A stretch of DNA of 14,350 bases from the NCBI GenBank assembly GCA_046723645.1, contig JBKOUY010000093.1, positions 1-14,350 of the forward strand. The letters are read 5' to 3'. Below, piece after piece: positions 1-6,776 of the stretch. Each line of letters starts with the position of its first letter. Position 1 is the stretch's first letter. The notes beneath the pieces were generated by a model that was not told where the DNA came from, did not search any database, and was given only the letters and a program-made list of their open reading frames with translations. The position numbers and the translations under genes were made by a program. Source of the DNA: DASQUK01 sp046723645. Its GTDB lineage: Bacteria > Actinomycetota > Acidimicrobiia > Acidimicrobiales > VFJN01.

Positions 1-31
1 GTGCCCGCGGTGGGCGGCCGCCGCCGTCGCT

Positions 32-74
32 GGGGGCGGCGTGAGCCGGCGGCTGCCCCCGCCGGCGCCGGCGG
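32..74 (-). terminator. GC-rich hairpins just after the acyl-CoA synthetase stop (possible terminator)
   Basis: Two competing inverted repeats abut the stop codon of the minus-strand acyl-CoA synthetase gene. One is a perfect 16-bp palindrome, CCGCCGGCGCCGGCGG, at 59-74. The other pairs GGGGGCGGC at 32-40 with GCTGCCCCC at 52-60 around an 11-nt loop, with one G-T wobble. Neither is followed by a T-run on the minus strand, so this is at best a non-canonical terminator of the sort common in high-GC actinobacteria. Bases 1-31 show no recognisable gene. Confidence 0.35.
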
Positions 75-1661
75 TCAGTGGCCGCCCGCGGCGCCCGTGG
101 CCACGCTCTGGGCCCAGGGATAGTCGGGCTTGCCGCTGGGCGAGCGCTGGACCTCCGGCACTAGGTGCAGCTCGCGGGGGACCTTGTAGCCGGCGATCTT
201 GGCCCGGCAGTGCTCCTGCACCGAGTCCAGCGTCGGTGTCGTGCCCGGCCGCGCTTGCACGACGGCCGCCACCCGCTGGCCCCAGCGCTCGTCGGGCACG
301 CCCACCACCAACGTGTCATAGACCGCCGGGTGCGACTTGATGGCCGCCTCGACCTCCTCGGGGAAGATCTTCTCGCCACCCGAGTTGATCGACTGCGACC
401 CGCGACCGAGCAGGGTCACGGCGCCGTCGGCCTCGACCATGGCCAGGTCGCCGGGGATGACGTAGCGGGTGCCGTCGACCTCCACGAACGTCGCGGCCGT
501 CTTCTCGGCGTCGCCCAGGTACTCGAGCGGGATGTAGCCGCTGCGGGCCACCCGGCCGATCGTGCCCGATCCCGGCTCGACCGGCCGCAGGTCGTCATCG
601 AGGACGGTGGTGCCCGTCACTGGGGTCACCGTGGGCCCACCCTGCATGGCCGTCCTGCCGGCCTCGACCACCACGATGCCGTTGGCGCCTCCCTCCGACG
701 AGCCGACGGCGTCGGTCATCACCAGGTTGGGGAACCGCTCCAGGTACTGGTCCTTTACCGACGGCGAGAACACCGCCGCCGTCGACGACAGCGAGATGAT
801 CGACGACAGGTCGCGGCCCTTGCTGGGCTCCTCGTCCAGGGCCTCGATCAACGGCCGGCCCATGGCGTCGCCGGTGATCATGATCGAGTTCACCTTCTCC
901 TGCTCGACCAGCTCCCACACGCGGTGCGGGTCGAAGTGGGGCACCAGCACGACCTTGTGGCCGACGAAGCTCTGGCCCATCACCGCCCACTGCGTCGCGC
1001 CGTGCATCAACGGAGCGATGGGCAGGAACGTGAGCTGGAGGCCGAGGGCCTTGCCTCGCTCCACGAGATCCTGGGGTGCCTCGGCGATGTTCCCGGTCAG
1101 CAGGTCGATGCCGCCCCCCAACGCGAAGAGCACGTCCGCGTGCCGCCAGACGACACCCTTGGGCATGCCGGTGGTGCCGCCCGTGTACAGGATGTAGCGG
1201 TCGTCGCCCGACCGGGGGGCGAAGTCGCGGTCGGGCGACTGCCCCGCCAACGCGTCCTCGAAGTCGCCGCCGATGACGAGCCGGTGCGACAGCCCCGGCA
1301 GGCTGCCGAGCACGCCGTCGACCCGGTCAGTGAAGGCCGCGTCGTGGACGAGCGCCTTCAGGTGCGCGTTGCCGAACAGGTATGCGAGCTCGTCCTCGAC
1401 GTAGCGGTAGTTGATATTGATCCAGACGGCGCGCAGCTTGAACACCGCCCACAACGTCTCGATCCACTCCACCGAGTTGACCCCGTAGATTCCGACGTGG
1501 TCGCCGGGTCCGATGCCTTCGGCGGCCAGGTGGTGTGCCAGCCGGTTGGCCCGGGCGTCCATCTCGGCGTAGGTGCGGCGCCGGTCGCCGGCCACCAGGT
1601 ACTCGCGGTCGCCGAAGTGGTCGACGGCGTGCTCGAACAGATCGGCCAGGTTGAATTCCAA
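75..1661 (-). CDS. FadD19-like acyl-CoA synthetase (adenylate-forming, ANL superfamily)
   Basis: A 528-residue ATP-dependent acid:CoA ligase that makes an acyl-adenylate and then the acyl-CoA in the cytoplasm. Visible motifs are the phosphate loop YTGGTTGMPKG (159-169), GSSEGG (320-325), the PGD aspartate (405), the hinge region LGRGSQSINSGGEK (418-431) and the C-terminal catalytic lysine K511 in SPSGKPDYPWA. The blocks INYRYVE, GDAMGRPL, LSSTAAVFSPS and AGYKVPR match what I remember of mycobacterial FadD19, which activates the C26 acid of the cholesterol side chain, so a sterol or branched-chain substrate is likely but not proven. The TTG start is chosen because GGAGGGG lies just upstream and the resulting MEFNLADLFE terminus suits the family; an upstream in-frame GTG at 1679 is the alternative. 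A KstR-consensus site lies 33 bp upstream. The aldolase gene ends 76 bp upstream on the same strand, so read-through is possible. Confidence 0.93.
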   Translation of the reverse strand: MEFNLADLFEHAVDHFGDREYLVAGDRRRTYAEMDARANRLAHHLAAEGIGPGDHVGIYGVNSVEWIETLWAVFKLRAVWININYRYVEDELAYLFGNAHLKALVHDAAFTDRVDGVLGSLPGLSHRLVIGGDFEDALAGQSPDRDFAPRSGDDRYILYTGGTTGMPKGVVWRHADVLFALGGGIDLLTGNIAEAPQDLVERGKALGLQLTFLPIAPLMHGATQWAVMGQSFVGHKVVLVPHFDPHRVWELVEQEKVNSIMITGDAMGRPLIEALDEEPSKGRDLSSIISLSSTAAVFSPSVKDQYLERFPNLVMTDAVGSSEGGANGIVVVEAGRTAMQGGPTVTPVTGTTVLDDDLRPVEPGSGTIGRVARSGYIPLEYLGDAEKTAATFVEVDGTRYVIPGDLAMVEADGAVTLLGRGSQSINSGGEKIFPEEVEAAIKSHPAVYDTLVVGVPDERWGQRVAAVVQARPGTTPTLDSVQEHCRAKIAGYKVPRELHLVPEVQRSPSGKPDYPWAQSVATGAAGGH

Positions 1662-1665
1662 CGTT

Positions 1666-1672
1666 CCCCTCC
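1666..1672 (-). promoter_or_regulatory. Strong Shine-Dalgarno deciding the TTG start of the acyl-CoA synthetase
   Basis: On the minus strand the sequence reads GGAGGGG followed by AACG and then TTG. The GGAGG core is 6 nt from the TTG at 1661. It lies inside the reading frame that would be used if translation began at the GTG at 1679, which argues for the shorter protein. Confidence 0.7.
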
Positions 1673-1693
1673 GACGCACCCACGTGCCGTTGG

Positions 1694-1707
1694 TAGAACA
1701 CGTTACA
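1694..1707 (-). promoter_or_regulatory. KstR-type operator upstream of the acyl-CoA synthetase
   Basis: The minus strand reads TGTAACGTGTTCTA, which satisfies every fixed position of TNNAACNNGTTNNA, the published consensus of KstR, the TetR-family repressor of cholesterol catabolism in mycobacteria and rhodococci. It contains TAACGT, a possible -10 hexamer (TANNNT), so a bound repressor would block the promoter. It sits in the 76-bp gap between the aldolase stop and the synthetase start. The TetR gene in this window is not obviously KstR, so the cognate regulator is probably encoded elsewhere. Binding is inferred. Confidence 0.65.
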
Positions 1708-1737
1708 GATTGGCGCCCGCGTCACCGGGTCCGGGCT

Positions 1738-2421
1738 TCAGCCTCGCCAGGTCTGGTGGCGAATGAAGTCGTAGACGCCGGTGAAGTCGGATCGGGCCCT
1801 GTCAGGGAGGTCGAACACGGCGCCCAGCAGGCGGGCGCCCCACACGATCTCGGCGTTGTGCTCGACGACCAGAGCCGAGTGCAGCGCGTCCTCCACCGAC
1901 TTGCCGATCGTGACCAGCCCGTGGTTGGCCATGAGCGCCGCCGAGCGATCGCCCAGCGCCGCCGCTACCGCCTCCCCGAGCTCCGCGCTGCCCGACGGGT
2001 GGTAGTCGCAGACAGGGACGTCGCCGCCGATGTACACGACGAACTCGTCGATCGCCGCCGGGATCGGCCGGTGGGCGACCGCGAACATCGACGCGTGCTT
2101 GGCGTGGCAGTGCACGACAGCCCCGGCCTCGGGATGGGCCGCCAGCGCCGCCAGGTGGACGCCCTTTTCGGACGTCGGTGACCGCTCGCCGGCGACCACG
2201 GCCCCATCGAGATCGACCACCACCAGGTCCTCGAGGACCATGGCCTCGTAGTCGAGCGACGACGGGGTGACCACGACGGTCCCGTCGTCGACGCGCCCCG
2301 AGACGTTGCCGGCGGTGCCCTCGACGATGCCGCGGCGGTACATGTGCTTGGCGGCCGCCAGCACCGCGTCCTTGACCTCGGCCAGCGGCCTGCCGTTCGG
2401 CTTGTCGTCGCCGTCGCTCAT
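1738..2421 (-). CDS. Class II aldolase/adducin family protein (FucA/AraD-like)
   Basis: A 227-residue zinc-dependent class II aldolase or epimerase of the L-fuculose-1-phosphate aldolase type, expected to be cytoplasmic. The active-site residues are visible: E85 in TSEKGVH, the metal ligands H104 and H106 in VVHCHAKH, and the third ligand H167 in ANHGLV. The spacings E-19-H and H-61-H equal those of E. coli FucA (E73, H92, H94, H155). TAGNVS (36-41) and TPSS (52-55) are the usual phosphate and substrate loops. The ATG start is 13 bp after the stop of the hydroxyacid dehydrogenase, so the two are almost certainly co-transcribed. The pairing suggests a sugar-acid or short hydroxyacid route, but the substrate cannot be read from sequence. 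The family also includes decarboxylases and dehydratases, so aldolase activity is presumed. Confidence 0.92.
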   Translation of the reverse strand: MSDGDDKPNGRPLAEVKDAVLAAAKHMYRRGIVEGTAGNVSGRVDDGTVVVTPSSLDYEAMVLEDLVVVDLDGAVVAGERSPTSEKGVHLAALAAHPEAGAVVHCHAKHASMFAVAHRPIPAAIDEFVVYIGGDVPVCDYHPSGSAELGEAVAAALGDRSAALMANHGLVTIGKSVEDALHSALVVEHNAEIVWGARLLGAVFDLPDRARSDFTGVYDFIRHQTWRG

Positions 2422-2434
2422 GGTCGGGATCCGT

Positions 2435-3502
2435 TCATGTGAGCACCTCCGGGTTGGCGCAGTGCTCGGGGCGCTCGCCCCGCAACACCCGCCCGATGTC
2501 GTCGGCGATCATCGCCGCGTGGTTGATCTCGGTGTCGTACGTGGCGCCGCCGATGTGGGGGGTCAGGACCACGGTGTCCAGCGCCGCGATCGGATGGTCG
2601 ACCGGAAGCTGCTCGCCCTCGAAGTGGTCGAGCCCGGCACCCCGGAGGTGGCGCGACCGGAGTGCGTCGGTGAGAGCATCGAGGTCGTGGAGCGCCGCCC
2701 GGGCGGTGTTGAGGTACACGGACCCGGGGGCCATCGCTGCGAACTGTTCGGCGCCCATCATCCCCACGGTCTCCGGCGTGACGGTGGCGTGCATCGAGAC
2801 CACGTCGGCGTCGGCCACGAGCTTGTCCAACGAGTCGTGCGTGGCGTCGGCGGAGTACGGGTCGAAGGCGATGACCCGCATCCCCAGCGCCTCGAGCCGC
2901 CAACGCACCGCGCGGCCCACGGCGCCGAGGCCCACCAGCCCGGCCGTCCTCCCGGCGATCTGCCAGGCACGGAACCGCTGGTACGGGATCGTGCCGTCGC
3001 GGAACACCTCGCCCGCCCGGACGTCGCGGTCGGCCGGCACGACCCGCCGGGTGACCGCGAGCAGCAGCGCCAGCGTCAGCTCGGCCACGGCGTCGGCGTT
3101 GCGGCCCGGCGTGTGCAGCACCGGGATCCCGCGGGCGGTGGCGCCGGCGATGTCGACGTTGGTGGGATCACCGCGGGTGGAGCCGATGACCCGGAGGGGC
3201 CGGTCGAGCACCGGACCGCTGACGAAGTCGGCCTCGCAGACCAGCACCGTCGCCCCCAGGGCGTCCACCCGCTCGGCCAGGGCCGCACCGTCCCAGATCC
3301 GTAGCGGTCGCTGATCGATCCACGGGTCGTACGTGACGTCGCACATCCGGGCCAGCGCATCCAGCCCCGGCCCGCGGCAGGCCGCCGTCACGAGCGCCAC
3401 CGGACGCCCGTCCGCCGTTGCGCCACCGGCCCCCGACGCCACGTCTTCGGCCGTGCCTGGCGCCGTTCCCGGCGTCGTGGTGCCCTCCTGCGAATCTGAC
3501 AT
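2435..3502 (-). CDS. D-2-hydroxyacid dehydrogenase family protein (SerA-like, NAD-dependent)
   Basis: A 355-residue cytoplasmic oxidoreductase interconverting a 2-hydroxyacid and a 2-oxoacid with NAD(H). The Rossmann motif GLGAVG is at 191-196 and the adenosine-ribose aspartate in AFDPY at D214. The catalytic triad is complete: R268 (NTARAA), E297 (HFEGE) and H316 (TPHIGG). There is no C-terminal ACT domain, so it resembles the minimal dehydrogenases rather than regulated phosphoglycerate dehydrogenase. The first 33 residues are a Gly/Thr/Ala-rich low-complexity tail not usual for the family. The ATG at 3502 lacks a Shine-Dalgarno but has TACTGT seven bases upstream, the arrangement of a leaderless transcript. 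An in-frame GTG three codons upstream is the alternative. The gene is first in an operon with the aldolase and divergent from the P450. Confidence 0.9.
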   Translation of the reverse strand: MSDSQEGTTTPGTAPGTAEDVASGAGGATADGRPVALVTAACRGPGLDALARMCDVTYDPWIDQRPLRIWDGAALAERVDALGATVLVCEADFVSGPVLDRPLRVIGSTRGDPTNVDIAGATARGIPVLHTPGRNADAVAELTLALLLAVTRRVVPADRDVRAGEVFRDGTIPYQRFRAWQIAGRTAGLVGLGAVGRAVRWRLEALGMRVIAFDPYSADATHDSLDKLVADADVVSMHATVTPETVGMMGAEQFAAMAPGSVYLNTARAALHDLDALTDALRSRHLRGAGLDHFEGEQLPVDHPIAALDTVVLTPHIGGATYDTEINHAAMIADDIGRVLRGERPEHCANPEVLT

Positions 3503-3510
3503 ATGCGTCA
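3496..3510. promoter_or_regulatory. Operator-like palindrome, copy 1, over the hydroxyacid dehydrogenase start
   Basis: CTGACATATGCGTCA has the form TGAC-N6-GTCA and matches the second copy at 3553-3567 at 12 of 15 positions. It covers the ATG and the predicted transcription start of the dehydrogenase, so a bound protein would be expected to repress it. The regulator is unknown; the TetR protein encoded at 6118-6771 is a candidate. Confidence 0.45.
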
Positions 3511-3515
3511 CAGTA
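3510..3515 (-). promoter_or_regulatory. Predicted -10 element for a leaderless hydroxyacid dehydrogenase transcript
   Basis: The minus strand reads TACTGT (TANNNT form), then seven bases, then the ATG at 3502. This is the typical actinobacterial arrangement for transcription starting at the first base of the start codon, and it fits the absence of a ribosome binding site. No convincing -35 is visible. Confidence 0.4.
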
Positions 3516-3541
3516 GAGGAGCGCTCGGGCGGCCTGCGGAG

Positions 3542-3547
3542 TAAGGT
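3542..3547 (+). promoter_or_regulatory. Predicted -10 element of the P450 promoter
   Basis: TAAGGT fits TANNNT. It would place transcription initiation near 3554, inside the palindrome at 3553-3568. No clear -35 hexamer is present, which is common in high-GC actinobacteria. Confidence 0.35.
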
Positions 3548-3552
3548 CAAAC

Positions 3553-3568
3553 CTGACGTTGGCGTCAG
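3553..3568. promoter_or_regulatory. Operator-like palindrome, copy 2, in the P450 leader
   Basis: CTGACGTTGGCGTCAG has perfect 6-bp arms (CTGACG/CGTCAG) around a 4-bp centre. It lies between the predicted -10 and the ribosome binding site of the P450, where a repressor would act, and repeats the TGAC-N6-GTCA pattern of copy 1 57 bp away. It does not fit the KstR pattern. It recalls palindromes bound by MerR- or TetR-type regulators of acyl-CoA metabolism, but the assignment to a family is inference. Confidence 0.55.
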
Positions 3569-3581
3569 TCAGGGAGCGACC

Positions 3582-4811
3582 GTGGACGAATCGCACCAAT
3601 CCGTGGCCCTGTTCGACGACGATCCCTTCGAGGAGTTCAACCGCGCCATGGGCGCCGCGGGGGATGCGACGCCCTACCCCACGCTCGCCCGGCTGCGGGC
3701 CGAGGCGCCGGTCCACCCGGGCGTCCCCGACCTCGGGGCGCTGGACTACGACGAAGGATCGACCTTCACCGCCTACGCGTACGACGCCGTCAACACCGTC
3801 CTCGGCGACGGCGAGACGTTCAGCTCGGCCGGGTACGGCGAGGTCATGGGCGTGCTCATGGGGCGCTCGATCCTGCAGATGGACGAGCCCGAGCACCACG
3901 CCTACCGCTCCCTCCTGCAGCAGGCGTTCACCCGGGCGGAGATGCAGCGGTGGGAGGTCGAGCTCGTCGGCCCCCTGGTCAACGGCATGATCGACGAGTT
4001 TGCCGACGACCATCGTGCCGACCTCGTCCGCCAGTTGCTGTTCGTGTTCCCGGTGCGTGTCATCGCCGCCCTGCTGGGCCTGCCCGAGGACGACCTGCCG
4101 CAGTTCCACCGCTTGGCGGTCCAGCTGATCGGCGCCACGACGGTGGACTGGGACCGCGCCGTGCTGGCGTCGGCCGCCCTCCGTGACTACTTCGCCGGGA
4201 TCGTGGAGGAGCGCCGCCGCCGACCCGCCGGCGACATGATCTCGGTGCTGGTGCAGGCCGAGAACGACGGGCAGCGCCTCACCGACGAGGAGATCTTCGC
4301 GTTCTGCCGCCTGCTGCTCCCGGCCGGTGCCGAGACCACATACCGCTCGTCGTCCAACCTCATGGTGGGCCTGCTCACCAACCCCAACCAGCTCGACGCC
4401 GTGGTGGCCGACCGCAGCCTCGTTCCCCTGGCCATCGAGGAGGGCATCCGCTGGGAGCCGCCCCTGCTGATCATCACGCGGACCGCGACCCGCGACACCG
4501 AGGTCTGCGGCGTGCCGATCCGGGCGGGCGCCAGCGTCGTGTGCAGCCTCGGGTCCGCCAATCACGACGAGTCCCGCTGGCCCGACGCGGAGCGGTTCGA
4601 CATCTACCGTGAGCGCCGGCCCCACATCGGCTTCGCGCACGGCCCCCACATGTGCCTCGGCATGCACCTGGCGCGCATGGAGACCCAGGTGGCGCTGGGG
4701 GCGCTCTTCGATCGCCTGCCGGGTCTGCGGCTCGATCCCGACGCTCCCGACCCCTACATCTCGGGCCGCGTCTTCCGGGCGCCGCCCAGGTTGGACGTCG
4801 TCTGGGATTGA
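3582..4811 (+). CDS. Cytochrome P450 (bacterial soluble type)
   Basis: A 409-residue heme monooxygenase without a membrane anchor, expected to need a separate ferredoxin and reductase, neither of which is in the window. Signature motifs are all present: the I-helix oxygen-activation motif AGAETT (248-253), the K-helix E287-x-x-R290 in EEGIRW, and the heme loop FAHGPHMCLG with the thiolate ligand C358. The C-helix segment MDEPEHHAYR is the usual heme-propionate region. The GTG start is chosen because AGGGAG (3571-3576) lies 5 bp upstream, because the N-terminus then matches the normal family length, and because any earlier in-frame start would run through the divergent promoter. The neighbouring acyl-CoA dehydrogenase and synthetase suggest hydroxylation of a lipid, terpenoid or sterol; the substrate is unknown. 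Confidence 0.95.
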   Translation: MDESHQSVALFDDDPFEEFNRAMGAAGDATPYPTLARLRAEAPVHPGVPDLGALDYDEGSTFTAYAYDAVNTVLGDGETFSSAGYGEVMGVLMGRSILQMDEPEHHAYRSLLQQAFTRAEMQRWEVELVGPLVNGMIDEFADDHRADLVRQLLFVFPVRVIAALLGLPEDDLPQFHRLAVQLIGATTVDWDRAVLASAALRDYFAGIVEERRRRPAGDMISVLVQAENDGQRLTDEEIFAFCRLLLPAGAETTYRSSSNLMVGLLTNPNQLDAVVADRSLVPLAIEEGIRWEPPLLIITRTATRDTEVCGVPIRAGASVVCSLGSANHDESRWPDAERFDIYRERRPHIGFAHGPHMCLGMHLARMETQVALGALFDRLPGLRLDPDAPDPYISGRVFRAPPRLDVVWD

Positions 4812-4822
4812 GGGCAGCGTTT

Positions 4823-4874
4823 GGCTGAGCGAGCGAGGAGCGAGCGGGGCCCGAGGGCCCGCTGCGGAGCAGCC
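4823..4874. repeat. GC-rich REP-like palindromic element between P450 and acyl-CoA dehydrogenase genes
   Basis: Most of the 75-bp gap is a nested inverted-repeat structure. GGCTG at 4823-4827 pairs with CAGCC at 4870-4874. Inside are the purine-rich direct repeat GAGCGAGCGAGGAGCGAGC, a hairpin AGCGG-g-GCC/GGCCCGCT with a CGAG loop (4843-4863), and GCTGC-GGA-GCAGC (4861-4873). It resembles dispersed extragenic palindromes of high-GC actinobacteria. It could attenuate or stabilise the mRNA between the two genes; no promoter is evident here. Confidence 0.5.
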
Positions 4875-4886
4875 AGAGCGGAGAGC

Positions 4887-6098
4887 ATGTCGAGCGACAC
4901 AGGCACGAGGGACGCGACGACCACCAACCGGACAGACCCCGAGCTGGCAGACGAGCTGGTCGCCGCCGTCCGGGACTGGGTGCGCAAGGACGTCGTGCCC
5001 GTGGCGTCGGACTACGAGCACGAGGATCGGTTCCCCGAGCCCCTGGTCGCTCAGATGCGGGCCTTCGGTCTGTTCGGGTCGAAGGTGCCCGAGGACTACG
5101 GCGGGCTCGGGCTCGACACGGTCACGTACGCGCGCCTGATGGAGGAGCTGGCCTACGGCTGGATGTCGCTGGCCGGCGTGCTCAACACCCACACGATCCT
5201 CGTGACCCTGCTGGTGCGCCACGGGACGGCCGAGCAGAAGGCGCGCCTCCTCCCGGTGATGGCCAGCGGTGAGGTGCGGGGGGCGTTCTCGCTTTCGGAA
5301 CCGGACGCCGGCAGCGACGCCGCCGCCATCCGCTGCAAGGCGACCCCCGACGGCGACGAGTACATCCTCGACGGCACCAAGATGTGGGTCACCAACGGCG
5401 AGCGGGCCGGGCTCGTCGCCCTCGCCGCCCGCACACCGGAGGGCATCACCTGCTTCGTGGTCGAGAAGGACCCCGGGCCAGGCTTCGGCGGCATCGCCAC
5501 CAGCAAGACCATCGGCAAGCTCGGCTACAAGGGCATCGAGACCGTCGAGATGACGTACACCGGCCACCGGGTGCCGGCGTCGGCGGTGCTCGGGGGCGAG
5601 GAGGGGCGCGGGCGGGGCCTGCGCTACGTCCTCGGGGCGCTCGAGGTCGGGCGGGTGAACATCGCCGCCCGGGCGGTGGGCGTCGCCCGGGCCGCGCTCG
5701 ACGCCGCCATGCGCTACGCCCACGAGCGCGAGACGTTCGGCGTGCTCATCCACAACCACCAGGCGATCCAGTTCAAGCTCGCCGACATGGCCACGCGCGT
5801 CGAGGCGTCGCGGTTGCTGACGCGCAGCGCCGCCGAGAAGCTCGACGCGGGCCAACGCGCCGACGTCGAGGCGGGCATGGCCAAGCTGTTCGCGTCGGAG
5901 GCGGCGCTGGAGGTGTCGACCGAGGCGATGCGCATCCACGGCGGGTACGGCTACAGCACCGAGTTCCCCGTCGAGCGCTACTACCGGGACGCGCCCCTGA
6001 TGGTCATCGGCGAGGGCACCAACGAGATCCAGCGGATGGTCATCGCCCGGGGCCTGTTGCGTCGCTGGGCGGAAGCCCCGGGTGCGGTGGGGATGTAG
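4887..6098 (+). CDS. Acyl-CoA dehydrogenase (FAD-dependent)
   Basis: A 403-residue flavoenzyme that introduces an alpha,beta double bond in an acyl-CoA and passes electrons to an ETF. Order: N-terminal helical domain with PEDYGGLG (68-75), the middle beta domain opened by the family signature SEPDAGSD (137-144), then the C-terminal helical domain with RIHGGYGYS and EGTNEIQRM, where E376 occupies the catalytic-base position. Length is normal for a single-domain member. The ATG start is preferred over earlier in-frame GTG/TTG codons because those would begin inside the GC-rich repeat; GGAG just upstream is a close-spaced, weak ribosome site. It follows the P450 by 75 bp and precedes a TetR gene by 19 bp, a common pairing in catabolic loci. 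The chain-length or branched-substrate preference is not readable. Confidence 0.95.
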   Translation: MSSDTGTRDATTTNRTDPELADELVAAVRDWVRKDVVPVASDYEHEDRFPEPLVAQMRAFGLFGSKVPEDYGGLGLDTVTYARLMEELAYGWMSLAGVLNTHTILVTLLVRHGTAEQKARLLPVMASGEVRGAFSLSEPDAGSDAAAIRCKATPDGDEYILDGTKMWVTNGERAGLVALAARTPEGITCFVVEKDPGPGFGGIATSKTIGKLGYKGIETVEMTYTGHRVPASAVLGGEEGRGRGLRYVLGALEVGRVNIAARAVGVARAALDAAMRYAHERETFGVLIHNHQAIQFKLADMATRVEASRLLTRSAAEKLDAGQRADVEAGMAKLFASEAALEVSTEAMRIHGGYGYSTEFPVERYYRDAPLMVIGEGTNEIQRMVIARGLLRRWAEAPGAVGM

Positions 6099-6117
6099 TG
6101 GTGGCGAGGGTCCACTA

Positions 6118-6771
6118 GTGGGCGCGCCGGCCAGGGGCCCGTCGCGGCGCCAAGGCGCCGAGACCCGCGCCAAGCTGCTCGACGCCGCCGTGCCGACGCT
6201 GGCCGACAAGGGGTACCACGCCACCCGGGTCGACGACATCGTGCGGCAGGCGGGCGTGTCCCACGGCACCTTCTACCTCTACTTCACCAACAAGGAGGAC
6301 CTGTTCCGCATGCTTGCGGAGCGCTGCGCCGACGACGCCGACGCCTTGGCGTCCTCGCTCGGCGTGGTCGGTTCGGGTCGCGCCGGCGTGGCAACGCTGC
6401 GGGCATGGCTGACCGAGTTCCTCGGCTTCTACCGCCGCTACGGCGTGGTGATCCGGGCCTGGGCCGAGAACCAGGTGTCCGACCGGACCCTCGCGCGGCT
6501 CGGGGCCGCCTCGTTCGAGCGCATCACCGCCACGCTGCAGGCGTCGATGGCCGGCGGCTCCGAGGGCGATCCAGCCCCCGACCGCGGCGATGCGCAGCGC
6601 CGGCTCGAGCTCCGCGCCGCGGCGCTGCTGGCCATGATCGAGCGGTTCGCGTACGTCACCACCAGCCGCGACCTGGGGTTCGGCGAGGACGCCCTGCTCG
6701 ACAACCTGGCGCTGGTGGTGCACCGCGGCTTCTTCCGTCGGCGACTGGAACATGCGGCACCGGTAGCCTGA
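6118..6771 (+). CDS. TetR/AcrR family transcriptional regulator
   Basis: A 217-residue one-component regulator. The N-terminal helix-turn-helix is typical: ETRAKLLDAA leads into VDDIVRQAGVSHGTFYLYF (38-56) followed by NKEDLF. The remaining roughly 150 residues form the helical ligand and dimerisation domain, which is poorly conserved and gives no ligand clue. The GTG start has GCGAGGG at 6104-6110, a 7-bp spacing; an earlier in-frame ATG at 6082 would overlap the dehydrogenase and adds residues foreign to the family. Downstream, the quinoprotein-like lipoprotein starts 5 bp after the stop. By position it most likely controls this cluster, and the paired palindromes at 3496-3568 are candidate targets. 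It is not recognisably KstR. Confidence 0.93.
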   Translation: MGAPARGPSRRQGAETRAKLLDAAVPTLADKGYHATRVDDIVRQAGVSHGTFYLYFTNKEDLFRMLAERCADDADALASSLGVVGSGRAGVATLRAWLTEFLGFYRRYGVVIRAWAENQVSDRTLARLGAASFERITATLQASMAGGSEGDPAPDRGDAQRRLELRAAALLAMIERFAYVTTSRDLGFGEDALLDNLALVVHRGFFRRRLEHAAPVA

Positions 6772-6776
6772 CGCCC

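Noticed and set aside
165..1766. A plus-strand open frame of 533 codons opposite the acyl-CoA synthetase
   Set aside because: It is antisense to a gene with every adenylate-forming motif. Its product is low-complexity and rich in Arg, His, Val and Asp, and it has no ribosome binding site or homology I recognise.
3333..3581. An in-frame 83-codon N-terminal extension of the P450
   Set aside because: It would overlap the divergent dehydrogenase gene and both operator-like sites, encodes non-P450 sequence, and is replaced by a GTG with a well-placed AGGGAG.
6146..6159. GGCGCC-AA-GGCGCC inverted repeat at the start of the TetR gene, as a regulatory hairpin
   Set aside because: It encodes the ordinary RRQGAETR segment of TetR N-termini, and its bases are explained by codon choice in GC-rich DNA; no further symmetry surrounds it.
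3168..6269. A minus-strand open frame of about 1000 codons opposite the P450 and acyl-CoA dehydrogenase genes
   Set aside because: The plus-strand frames carry complete P450 and dehydrogenase motifs. The antisense product is a His/Arg/Gly-rich composition with no recognisable domain, as expected from GC-rich third positions removing stops on the opposite strand.
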